A stretch of DNA of 64,000 nucleotides from Roseivirga ehrenbergii (GTDB taxonomy: Bacteria > Bacteroidota > Bacteroidia > Cytophagales > Cyclobacteriaceae): the NCBI RefSeq assembly GCF_001593005.1, contig NZ_LQZQ01000001.1:372001-436000 (forward strand). Reading direction: 5' to 3'. How positions within the stretch are numbered: the stretch's first letter is position 1; the number at the start of each line of letters is the position of its first letter. Shown here piece after piece: positions 1 to 7,146 of this stretch. The position numbers and the translations under genes are program-made. The notes beneath the pieces were generated by a model. That model was not told the origin of the DNA. It made no database searches and was given only the letters and a program-made list of their open reading frames with translations.

Positions 1-797
1 GTTCTGGAAGCATTTCAGCCGAGCAATATATAAATGGTTTGGGCGGAAGTGTAGGTTATGTGGTTAATGCTCCGGGTAGAAATTTCCATAACCCCATTGA
101 AATGAGTTACCAAGCGCCATTTGTTGATGCGGCCACTTCGATTGACCCCACCAACCTGAGCAACATTTTTATTTCTTACTATACCTATGGTTCAGTATTG
201 GGCTTGGCACTTGATATGTCCTTACGCACCATGGACAATGGTAAAAACTTAGACGATTACATGAAGTACGTTTGGGAGAAGCAGGGTAAAACGGAAATCC
301 CTTACACCGTTCGTGACCTACAAGCGCGAATGGCTGAATATGCTGGTGAAAGCTTTGCCAATGAGTTTTTCGGAAAATACATTTTGGACAGTCAAATGCC
401 AGATTACGCCAGTTTGTTCAAGAAAATGGGCGTGACCTACACTAATCGAGCGGAAGGTCGGGCAAGCATAGGCGGCAACATTCGCAAGCAAAGAGACGGC
501 TGGCAATTGACAGGCAACGCCACAGTAGGTTCTCCAATCTATAAAGCTGGTGTAGAATCTGAAGATGTGATTTTGAGCCTAGCCGGAACCGTATTAACAG
601 ATGATTCTAACATCAACGAAATTATAGCTGCTCACAAACCGGGCGATACTATTGAGATTAAGTACCGCAAAATTTGGGGCGAAGAAAAAACTTCAAAACT
701 TATTTTAGAAGAAGCCCAAGCTTGGTCTACCGCAATGGACGCCAAGGCCGATGCCAAGGCAAAAGCCCGAAGAGAAGCTTGGCTCAGGAAAAGGTAA
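1..797 (+). CDS. M61 family (glycyl) aminopeptidase with PDZ domain, C-terminal part
   Basis: The frame is open to the left edge of the window, so this is the 3' part of a longer gene; the first visible TTG at 39 is internal. The segment YYTYGSVLGLALDMSLR is the helix typical of M61 aminopeptidases that follows the zinc site, and the HExxH zinc motif must lie upstream of the window. The last third (about residues 155-225 of the visible part) reads as a PDZ fold, with VGSPIYKAGVESEDVILSLAG as the carboxylate-loop and beta region. M61 enzymes remove N-terminal residues, often Gly or Ala, from peptides; the PDZ domain probably helps bind substrate. The tail is a charged Ala/Lys/Arg helix. Family assignment is firm, exact substrate unknown. 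Confidence 0.85.
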   Translation, partial: SGSISAEQYINGLGGSVGYVVNAPGRNFHNPIEMSYQAPFVDAATSIDPTNLSNIFISYYTYGSVLGLALDMSLRTMDNGKNLDDYMKYVWEKQGKTEIPYTVRDLQARMAEYAGESFANEFFGKYILDSQMPDYASLFKKMGVTYTNRAEGRASIGGNIRKQRDGWQLTGNATVGSPIYKAGVESEDVILSLAGTVLTDDSNINEIIAAHKPGDTIEIKYRKIWGEEKTSKLILEEAQAWSTAMDAKADAKAKARREAWLRKR

Positions 798-1310
798 ATA
801 GTTATTAGTTATGGGAAATTGGTTAGGAGGGATTAGTAAATCGGAATTTTCTATTTAGGATCGATTTCTAGTTCCTTCCCCGAATTCTCGGGATCAGGAA
901 AAGAAAGGAGGCTGTTGCGCTTCGGTTGTTTGTAAGTAGTTATTTATTGTTGGTCTTTCTTCTATAATTAAGCTCCTAATGAAAAAACTATCCTCGGTAT
1001 CAATTACATGCAGACTGCTTTTCATCCTGAGTGGAACCGCGTTCGCAGAAGCTTTAGCGGATGAGAAGCGAAGGAACTAGAAATTGTATTGCTAATCGAG
1101 AGGTTTAGATCCTTCGTGCCTCAGGAAAAGAAAAGAGGCAGTTTAGCTTTAATCAGTCATTGGAGTTGATTAAGCGCAAGCTTCATGTCCTGATTAATTT
1201 AAATTCGTGATTGTAAAAGCAAACTGCCTTGTAATTGTTTGCTCACAGCATTTCATCCTAACCCTGAAACTTCGGGGAAGGATCTAATACTCAACGATGA
1301 AAACATTCAA
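798..1310. repeat. Intergenic block with four degenerate palindromic repeat copies
   Basis: No credible gene lies here. The block holds four related copies of an element running roughly TTTC(A/T)CCTGA...GAAGGA(A/T)CT: 864-904 (minus), 1019-1085 (plus), 1108-1130 (minus) and 1250-1286 (plus), forming two inverted pairs. The second pair also shares an outer arm, AGGCAGTTTAGCTTT (1136-1150) against AAAGCAAACTGCCT (1216-1229). One copy contains a small hairpin CCCGA-ATTC-TCGGG (879-892). The core resembles the widespread intergenic family TCATCCTGAG..GAAGGATCT seen in many bacterial genomes (from memory, not searched). The rightmost copy lies inside the apparent N-terminal extension of the next gene and argues for that gene starting at 1311. 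Confidence 0.75.
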
Positions 1311-1877
1311 ATGAAAGAACACAGCGAAATCAAATTTAAGAATGAAGACTTTAAAGGCCATTTGTTTGATGGTGAATTTTATGATGAATGCCACTTTGTT
1401 AATTGTGATTTAACTGGTGCTGATTTTAGAAGTAGTTCTTTTGATGGCTGCACTTTTGAAAGTTGTAACCTCACTGCGGTGAAAGTGGTGAGTGCCAAAT
1501 GGGATGACATTAGCTTCAAGGGTTGTAAACTTAGCGGGATAGATTTCGAACCCATCAGTAAAATGCTGCTGTCCTTTTCCTTTGAGAATTGCCAAATCAG
1601 CTATTGCTATTTCAAAGGGTTGAAAATTCCTTCTACTCGTTTCTTAAATAGCGAAATCAAGGAATGCGACTTTATAGACACCGATTTATCTGCCGCAATT
1701 TTTAAAGGCTCAAACTTGGTGGGGAGCACTTTCGTGAACTGCAATTTATCCAAGGCCGATTTTCGAGAAGCCTATGGTTACCAGTTCAACCCAAATGATA
1801 ATCGCCTGAAAAAGGCAAAATTCTCTAATCCTGAGGTGCTCGCATTATTGAATGGCTTTGATATTGTGATAGAATGA
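1311..1877 (+). CDS. Pentapeptide-repeat protein
   Basis: The protein is built of A(D/N)LxX-type pentapeptides with repeating Phe/Leu centres (CHFVNCDLTGADF, CTFESCNLTAV, CDFIDTDLSAAIF, STFVNCNLSKADF), predicting a right-handed quadrilateral beta-helix. Length (188 aa) and the split into two helical stretches around residues 80-90 are like the Qnr/McbG-type DNA mimics, but no sequence evidence shows quinolone protection. I chose the ATG at 1311: an upstream TTG at 1239 is in frame, but the added 24 residues are a translation of an intergenic repeat. The stop overlaps the next start (ATGA). The last 107 bases are repeated, imperfectly, at 2428-2534. Cellular role unknown. Confidence 0.8.
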   Translation: MKEHSEIKFKNEDFKGHLFDGEFYDECHFVNCDLTGADFRSSSFDGCTFESCNLTAVKVVSAKWDDISFKGCKLSGIDFEPISKMLLSFSFENCQISYCYFKGLKIPSTRFLNSEIKECDFIDTDLSAAIFKGSNLVGSTFVNCNLSKADFREAYGYQFNPNDNRLKKAKFSNPEVLALLNGFDIVIE

Positions 1878-2155
1878 TGAAAGTAAAACAATATCTAACA
1901 CCCCTTATTATCATGGGTTGGATAGCAATAATAGGAGCGCTAATAAACCTGTTTATAAATTGGGCGGAACTATCATACGCGGAAGGGTGGGGAGTTGTTG
2001 GTATGATAGGGATTATTCTCTATGGATCAATCGCGCTGACCTTAGGGTTGCTGATTCGCTTAATTACAAAAAACTTAAAATTGAGAATTCTAATTGAGTT
2101 AATATTGATAGCTCTGGCAGCTTCTTATATTGTTTTTTACTCAGGTAGGTTTTAG
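1874..2155 (+). CDS. Small three-helix membrane protein
   Basis: 93 residues with three strongly hydrophobic segments at about 9-29, 38-60 and 70-89, so probably an inner-membrane protein. Its ATG overlaps the stop of the pentapeptide gene by four bases, suggesting translational coupling. An alternative start is the second Met codon at 1877. I do not recognise a family. It lies between the intact and the broken copy of the pentapeptide gene 3' end, so it may have arrived with the rearrangement. Confidence 0.6.
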   Translation: MMKVKQYLTPLIIMGWIAIIGALINLFINWAELSYAEGWGVVGMIGIILYGSIALTLGLLIRLITKNLKLRILIELILIALAASYIVFYSGRF

Positions 2156-2190
2156 TCACCCAAGTCAAAAAGCTTTTGTACTTTTAATTT

Positions 2191-2466
2191 ATGTCGAAGT
2201 TGCTGACTTACAACAGTTTTGAGGATAAGAAACCAACTCATAATCGAAAGCCGCTTTCAAAAGAAGAGGCGCTCATTCGTACACTGGATTTTTTAGACTT
2301 CCAAGCGGCTTTGTCTTCTCAGAATACTAATAAGGTCAATGACACCTCCACTATTGATTGGATCGAACTACAATGGTTAAAGATGATAAATAATGAAATC
2401 AATCCGATTGAATGGTTTAAGATGAGGCCTAAAGCTACCAGTTCAACCCAAATGATAATCGCTTAA
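2191..2466 (+). CDS. Small hypothetical protein with a chimeric C terminus
   Basis: 91 residues, charged and probably helical and soluble (KPLSKEEALIRTLDFLDFQAAL, then WIELQWLKM). The first part is loosely reminiscent of short proteins that accompany nucleotidyltransferase genes in other bacteria, but this is too weak to name. The last 12 or so codons (after MRP) are an out-of-frame reading of the duplicated pentapeptide 3' end that begins at about 2428, so the present C terminus is a product of the rearrangement. The gene may be truncated and not functional. Confidence 0.4.
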   Translation: MSKLLTYNSFEDKKPTHNRKPLSKEEALIRTLDFLDFQAALSSQNTNKVNDTSTIDWIELQWLKMINNEINPIEWFKMRPKATSSTQMIIA

Positions 2467-2534
2467 AAAAGGTAAGTTTCTCTAACCCTGAAGTGCTCGC
2501 ATTATTGAATGGTTTTGATATTATAGTTGAGTAG
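2428..2534 (+). pseudogene. Remnant of a pentapeptide-repeat gene 3' end
   Basis: This 107-bp stretch aligns without gaps to 1771-1877, the end of the intact pentapeptide gene, with 18 mismatches by my hand count. In the matching frame it would encode SYQFNPNDNRLKKVSFSNP and onward to GFDIIVE and a stop at 2532-2534, but an in-frame TAA sits at its second codon and nothing upstream continues it. It underlies the last codons of the small gene on its left and, antisense, the last codons of the Fic gene on its right. Best read as a duplication scar. Confidence 0.85.
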
Positions 2535-3623
2535 ATAGCTAGTACTTCTTCCTCCACCTTCAGTCTTGATCAATACCTCTTTCTTTAATAAATCATTAAT
2601 ATCTCTTCCGGCAGTATCTTGTGAACATTTGCACATTTTCGCCCATTTGGATGAAGTTAAATTTCCAACGAAGCCATCAAAGAGCTTATTGACCATTTTG
2701 GATTGGCGTTCGTTCAAAGGCGTACTGGCATGTACCTCCCAGAATTTCGCCTTCTGAACAATAGATTTCAATAAATGTTCGCTAGCCTGTATGGCTCCGC
2801 TTAGGCAGTCCATAAACCACATTAACCATTCCGTAATGTCTAAACCGCCCTTCTGAGTTTGCTCCAGTATTTGATAATATTGCTTGCGTTGGTTCTTTAT
2901 TTCTGTTGACATACTATAGAATCGCTGACTGCTGGCATCTGCTCTGGCCAGTAATAAATCACCTACTGCCCTGGCCATTCTGCCATTACCATCATCAAAT
3001 GGGTGAACAGTTACAAACCAAAGGTGCCCTATAGCAGCTTTTAATACAGGATCAAGATTACTCGATGCATTAAACCAGTCCAAGAAAGCACTCATTTCTA
3101 CCTCCAACCGATCAGAAGATGGGGCTTCGAAATGCACTTTTTCTTTACCCAAGGGGCCAGACACCACTTGCATAGGGTCCTCTGGAGAATTATCTCGCCA
3201 TTCGCCTACTACAATCGTAAACCCTCCCGACTGGTTTATAGGAAAAAGAAGCTTATGCCAATTAAAGAGCCTTTGCTTGGTTAGTTTTTTCTGATGGTTT
3301 TGAGTGGTATCCAACATCATTTCTACCACACCATCCACGTGCCGATCAGAAGGGACAAGCCCAGCCAAATCTAACCCAAGTTTTCTAGCTATAGACGAAC
3401 GAACCTGATCCGTATCTAGAAACTCCCCTTCTATTTCGCTCGATTTGGTTACATCAGATATAAGCGTGTTGAGATTAGCTTCTAGCTTTAAACTAAAACC
3501 TAGCCCCTCCATTTTACCCAAAAGATAGCCCTGCCTGTTTCTTACTTGAACAAGCTTTTCCAAAACCGTGGGTTTGTCCCAAGTGAAATCTGGCCAATCT
3601 TTAAGCTGATGTACATAACGCAT
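2502..3623 (-). CDS. Fic family protein (DUF4172-Fic-winged helix), probable AMPylator
   Basis: Fic proteins usually transfer AMP from ATP to a target hydroxyl. The core motif HPFDDGNGR is intact at residues 207-215, including the catalytic His and the anion-binding GNGR. Residues 61-66 (SSEIEG) fit the (S/T)xxxE(G/N) inhibitory helix of class II Fic proteins, so the enzyme is likely self-inhibited by Glu65. The N terminus (about 5-42) matches the DUF4172 domain, and the C terminus (about 300-365) looks like a winged helix, consistent with DNA binding and autoregulation. The last 10-11 codons are antisense to the pentapeptide remnant, so the natural C terminus may have been replaced. The promoter region carries repeated CTCCGCA boxes. 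Target unknown. Confidence 0.88.
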   Translation of the reverse strand: MRYVHQLKDWPDFTWDKPTVLEKLVQVRNRQGYLLGKMEGLGFSLKLEANLNTLISDVTKSSEIEGEFLDTDQVRSSIARKLGLDLAGLVPSDRHVDGVVEMMLDTTQNHQKKLTKQRLFNWHKLLFPINQSGGFTIVVGEWRDNSPEDPMQVVSGPLGKEKVHFEAPSSDRLEVEMSAFLDWFNASSNLDPVLKAAIGHLWFVTVHPFDDGNGRMARAVGDLLLARADASSQRFYSMSTEIKNQRKQYYQILEQTQKGGLDITEWLMWFMDCLSGAIQASEHLLKSIVQKAKFWEVHASTPLNERQSKMVNKLFDGFVGNLTSSKWAKMCKCSQDTAGRDINDLLKKEVLIKTEGGGRSTSYLLNYNIKTIQ

Positions 3624-3722
3624 ATTCTCCGCAAATTATGCGGTAAATATAAATACTATTCTCCGCATTAAAAAATTATTCTACTCATAAAATGCGGAGA
3701 ATAGCGAATATAATCTCCGCAT
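3624..3722 (-). promoter_or_regulatory. Fic promoter region with four CTCCGCA boxes
   Basis: Between the Fic start codon and the terminator of the next gene there are four copies of a TCTCCGCA box: 3626-3633 (followed by an inverted TGCGG), 3659-3668, the inverted copy 3691-3702, and 3713-3722. The middle pair forms a perfect 14-bp inverted repeat, CTATTCTCCGCATT (3656-3669) and its complement (3691-3704), separated by 21 bases. One box abuts the start codon. This is a plausible operator for a DNA-binding repressor, perhaps the Fic winged helix itself (inference). Confidence 0.6.
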
Positions 3723-3731
3723 AAAACGAAA

Positions 3732-3751
3732 AAAGGCTCCAAAGAGCCTTT
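3732..3751 (-). terminator. Rho-independent terminator of the MoxR/vWA operon
   Basis: An 8-bp stem AAAGGCTC/GAGCCTTT with a CAAA loop, flanked by an A-rich run on the plus strand, which gives a T-run for minus-strand transcription. It sits just past the stop at 3779. Confidence 0.75.
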
Positions 3752-3778
3752 ATAATTAGTTTGATTTTTCCTTAAAGC

Positions 3779-5308
3779 TTAACTCAGCTCATCTTCATCA
3801 AAGTCTTCCATATCATCAATGGAGAACATACTGCTGAGTAGATCTTTGAAGCGGGTGCCTGTATCTAAAGCAGACTTGCTCAGTTTACTGTATTCGGCCA
3901 AGCCGTGAAGCACGAACTCCATGAGAAACAGTTGCTCGTCTTTAGATTTTTTAGGATACTTATTCTTTACTAAGTCTGCCAAGCCAGGCACAGATAAAAG
4001 CGCTTTCTCATATGCTTCGTTAGAAAGATCGTTCAGTAAATCAATCGTATATCCTTCTCCAAACCAATTAATAATGGCTTTGTAAGGATTTTCCGTTTTC
4101 TCTCCTTTGTCCTTTTTCTTTTCGTCTGGGTTTGGAAAGTAATCCAAGAACTGTGTCCGAATGGCCTTGCCCACCAAGTTATGCGCTACTATACCAGGCC
4201 CTTCTTGTTCGCCCTCATACACCAACTCTACCTTACCGGTAATGGCAGGAATGACTCCTACAAAGTCGGAAACACGAACGTAAGTTTGGTTTTCTCCATT
4301 CATTAAAGCCCTTCTTTCCGCAGCGCTCAATAAATTTTCGTAAGCCGAAATCGTCAGTCGTGCCGAAACCCCACTTTTTTCATCTACATACTCGCTATTT
4401 CTGGCTTCAATCGCCACTTGCTCAATGAGATCTTGCGCAATTTCATTCAAGACAATTTTCTCTTTCTGCGCTTCTTTAATGTCTGCCTCTTGCACCGTAA
4501 TCTGCTTTCCTATTTCCAAAGTTTTTGGATAATGGGTGATAATCTGGCTATCGATACGGTCTTTCAACGGAGTTACAATACTGCCTCGGTTGGTATAATC
4601 TTCAGGGTTTGCGGTAAATACAAACTGAATATCTAAAGGAAGTCTCAATTTGAAACCTCTGATTTGAATATCGCCTTCTTGCAAAATATTGAAAAGTGCC
4701 ACCTGAATCCTGGCTTGTAAATCAGGCAATTCATTAATGACAAAAATGCCCCTATGCGACCTCGGCACCATGCCGTAATGGATCACACGCTCATCTGAAT
4801 AAGGCAATTTTAAAGAAGCAGCTTTGATCGGGTCAACATCGCCAATTAAATCCGCAATAGACACATCGGGCGTAGCCAGTTTTTCAGAATAACGATCGCT
4901 GCGATGGAGCCAAGCAACAGGGGTTTTATCTCCCATTTCCTTCACTTTCTCCAGCCCAAATTTAGTGATGGGGTTCAACGGATCATCATTCAATTCAGAA
5001 CCTTCAATCACCGGCACATACTCGTCCAAAAGCAAAGTCATTTGACGGGCAATTCTGGTTTTGGCTTGCCCCCTTAAACCCAACAAATTCATGTTGTGCT
5101 TGGAAAGAATGGCGCGTTCCACATCAGGAATTACGGTGTCTTCATAACCCCAAATACCTTCAAAAGTAGGCTCCTTGTTCACCAGTTTTTTGATCAGGTT
5201 ATCACGAAGTTCATCCTTTACAGATTTACTTTGATAGCCCGCCTTTTTCAAAGCGCCAAGGGTATTTATCTTCAATAATTGATCAGAGGTCAATTTGTAA
5301 TAGCTCAT
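3779..5308 (-). CDS. MoxR/magnesium-chelatase-I-like AAA+ ATPase
   Basis: A 509-residue AAA+ protein. Walker A is GLRGQAKT (about 77-84), the Walker B region reads GIFVINE (about 187-193, Asn in place of the usual Asp before Glu), and sensor 1 is FTANPED (about 231-237). It resembles the BchI/ChlI-like branch of MoxR ATPases, which act as chaperones or remodellers with a von Willebrand A partner; the vWA gene lies directly upstream with one base between stop and start. I chose the ATG at 5308; a longer frame to 5389 would overlap the partner by about 80 bases. The C terminus ends in an acidic tail (DDMEDFDEDELS). No pigment or Mg-chelatase genes are nearby, so a general remodelling role is more likely. 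Confidence 0.82.
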   Translation of the reverse strand: MSYYKLTSDQLLKINTLGALKKAGYQSKSVKDELRDNLIKKLVNKEPTFEGIWGYEDTVIPDVERAILSKHNMNLLGLRGQAKTRIARQMTLLLDEYVPVIEGSELNDDPLNPITKFGLEKVKEMGDKTPVAWLHRSDRYSEKLATPDVSIADLIGDVDPIKAASLKLPYSDERVIHYGMVPRSHRGIFVINELPDLQARIQVALFNILQEGDIQIRGFKLRLPLDIQFVFTANPEDYTNRGSIVTPLKDRIDSQIITHYPKTLEIGKQITVQEADIKEAQKEKIVLNEIAQDLIEQVAIEARNSEYVDEKSGVSARLTISAYENLLSAAERRALMNGENQTYVRVSDFVGVIPAITGKVELVYEGEQEGPGIVAHNLVGKAIRTQFLDYFPNPDEKKKDKGEKTENPYKAIINWFGEGYTIDLLNDLSNEAYEKALLSVPGLADLVKNKYPKKSKDEQLFLMEFVLHGLAEYSKLSKSALDTGTRFKDLLSSMFSIDDMEDFDEDELS

Positions 5309-5309
5309 A

Positions 5310-6407
5310 TTAAAATCGTTTTCTGCGATTGCGTTTAAAGTCTTCAAAAATAACGTGCCCCAAGCCCTTAAGGCTACTGTAATAGGCATTGCCGTTATTG
5401 GCTGCGGTAAATTCCTTCACAAACTCCTTCAGATATGGATCTGACGCAATCATAAAAGTGGTAATAGGAATTTGTAATCTTTTACACTGGCTCGCCAAGT
5501 TCAGTGTTTTATTAAAAATCTTTGGATCGAGCCCAAAGGCGTTTTTGTAGTATTTAATTCCAACTTTCATACAGGTGGGTTTTCCATCTGTAATCATGAA
5601 AATTTGCTTGTTGGCGTTTTTCCTTCTTCTTAGAATATCCATGGCCAGTTCTAGCCCAGCAATGGTGTTGGTATGGTAGGGCCCAACTTGGAGATAAGGC
5701 AAATCTTTGATTTCAATCTGCCAAGCATCGTTCCCAAATACAATCACATCAAGTGTGTCTTTAGGGTATTTGGTTTTGATAAGTTCGGCCAAGGCCATGG
5801 CCACTTTTTTAGCCGGAGTAATTCTATCTTCCCCATACAAAATCATGGAATGGGAAATATCAATCATCAGCACTGTTGAAGTCTGAGTTTTGTATTCTGT
5901 TTCAATGACCTCCAAGTCATTTTCGGTCAGCTTAAACTCTCCGAAACCGTTATTGATTTGCGCGTTGCGAATAGAATCCGTCATGGCGATTTGCTGAAGT
6001 GAATCGCCAAATTCGAAAGGGCGTCTGTCGGTGCCCGTCTCATCTCCTATCCCTGAAAAGGAAGTTTTGTGCTGTCCTTTTCCTGATTTTTTCAGCTTCC
6101 CAAAAATTTCTTCCAAAGAAGATTTTCTGATTTCCTGCCCCGTTTTATCGGTCACCTGAAACTTACCATCTCCGTTTTGTTCGGTCAGATAGCCTTTACC
6201 CTTCAGGTCTTCAATAAAATCACCAATGCCATAATTACCATTGGTGATGTTGTATTGCTTATCTAAATTCGTCAACCAACTAAGTGCCTCACCAGCATCA
6301 CCTCCTGTAATACTAATCAACTGTAAGAAGATATTCAGTAGATTGTCAAAGGCCGATTGTCCAGCCGTTTTTTGCGGAATGTATTTTGAAAATCGATATC
6401 CTTTCAT
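5310..6407 (-). CDS. von Willebrand factor A domain protein, partner of the MoxR ATPase
   Basis: 365 residues. The vWA domain occupies about 175-350 with a complete metal-ion-dependent adhesion site: DISHS (183-187), a Thr in HTNT (about 248) and the Asp of ITDG (274). The N-terminal 170 residues form a charged region without a known fold and contain no signal peptide, so the protein is cytoplasmic. Gene pairs of MoxR-like ATPase and MIDAS protein act together in assembling or inserting cofactors into protein complexes (known for RavA-ViaA and CbbQO-type pairs). It is the first gene of the two-gene operon. Substrate complex unknown. Confidence 0.82.
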   Translation of the reverse strand: MKGYRFSKYIPQKTAGQSAFDNLLNIFLQLISITGGDAGEALSWLTNLDKQYNITNGNYGIGDFIEDLKGKGYLTEQNGDGKFQVTDKTGQEIRKSSLEEIFGKLKKSGKGQHKTSFSGIGDETGTDRRPFEFGDSLQQIAMTDSIRNAQINNGFGEFKLTENDLEVIETEYKTQTSTVLMIDISHSMILYGEDRITPAKKVAMALAELIKTKYPKDTLDVIVFGNDAWQIEIKDLPYLQVGPYHTNTIAGLELAMDILRRRKNANKQIFMITDGKPTCMKVGIKYYKNAFGLDPKIFNKTLNLASQCKRLQIPITTFMIASDPYLKEFVKEFTAANNGNAYYSSLKGLGHVIFEDFKRNRRKRF

Positions 6408-6439
6408 GAATGCCTTGACAACGCGATTGATAATGAATT

Positions 6440-6454
6440 GGTTTAATTTAAACC
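6440..6454. promoter_or_regulatory. 15-nt palindrome between divergent operons
   Basis: GGTTTAATTTAAACC is perfectly palindromic around its central T and lies 33 bases upstream of the vWA start and about 114 upstream of the sigma factor start. It could be an operator for either divergent unit, but AT-rich palindromes of this length can arise by chance. Confidence 0.3.
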
Positions 6455-6567
6455 TTTCTTTTTAAGTGAAGCGGCTTAACCAAAATCTATTCAATTAAAA
6501 GTGTATCTTTTTTCAACCATGGCGTTATACTGTCAAAATTCTAAACCTATGCAAAGCTTCTGAGAGA

Positions 6568-7146
6568 ATGATAGCCACAGAAAACATCAATGCCGATGCG
6601 ATCTCAGAAAACGAGCTGATAGAGTGGTCCAAGAAGGATCATTGCTATTTTGAGCCCATTTACGAAAAATACTATGAGCCCATTTTCAGGCTGATTATGT
6701 GCAGGGTACAGGACGAACAGGTAACCAAAGACATCACTTCGAATGTGTTTTGTAAGGCCTTGGTGAATCTGGACAAGTACAAATTTCAGGGATTGAGTTT
6801 CTCGTCTTGGCTTTATCGTTTGGCGCTTAACAGCTGCTACGATTATTTCAGAACCCAGAATAAAAAGCGCACGGTGGTTTTAGAAGAGTTTATGACTCAG
6901 GAAATGGCCGAAGAGTTTGAGCCAGAGGCTTTGTATTTACAAAGAGGGCTCAAGCTACTGCCAGAAGTACTGGATAAGTTAAAGCCGAGGGACCTTGAGC
7001 TGATTGAACTCAGGTTTTTTGAGTCGAAGAGTTTTAAGGAGATCGGTGAGATTTTGGGGATAACTGAGAACAACGCCAAAACCCTATCGCACCGCATTTT
7101 AAAGAGAATTAGAAAAAAATTAGAGCCGAACAGATATGAAATATAG
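6568..7146 (+). CDS. ECF-type RNA polymerase sigma factor
   Basis: 192 residues with the two domains of an ECF sigma factor: region 2 (about 26-95, FEPIYEKYYEPIFRLI and FSSWLYRLALNSCYDYFR) binds the -10 element and core polymerase; region 4 (about 128-185, ELIELRFFESKSFKEIGEILG...NAKTLSHRILKRI) is the helix-turn-helix for the -35 element. It overlaps the next gene by 11 bases. No classical zinc anti-sigma follows; instead the next gene is a one-pass membrane protein with a TonB-like domain, which takes the position of an anti-sigma factor. It likely controls the secreted-protein unit downstream (inference from gene order). Confidence 0.88.
   Translation: MIATENINADAISENELIEWSKKDHCYFEPIYEKYYEPIFRLIMCRVQDEQVTKDITSNVFCKALVNLDKYKFQGLSFSSWLYRLALNSCYDYFRTQNKKRTVVLEEFMTQEMAEEFEPEALYLQRGLKLLPEVLDKLKPRDLELIELRFFESKSFKEIGEILGITENNAKTLSHRILKRIRKKLEPNRYEI

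Noticed and set aside
1239-1310. N-terminal extension of the pentapeptide protein from a TTG at 1239
   Set aside because: The added 24 residues are a translation of the intergenic palindromic repeat; the ATG at 1311 is preferred.
1311-1877. Quinolone-resistance (Qnr) gene
   Set aside because: The pentapeptide fold and length are similar, but pentapeptide proteins are very diverse and no Qnr-specific loops can be confirmed by eye.
5309-5389. Longer N terminus of the MoxR-like ATPase
   Set aside because: It would overlap the vWA gene by about 80 bases and the added residues show no family similarity; ATG 5308 is one base past the vWA stop.
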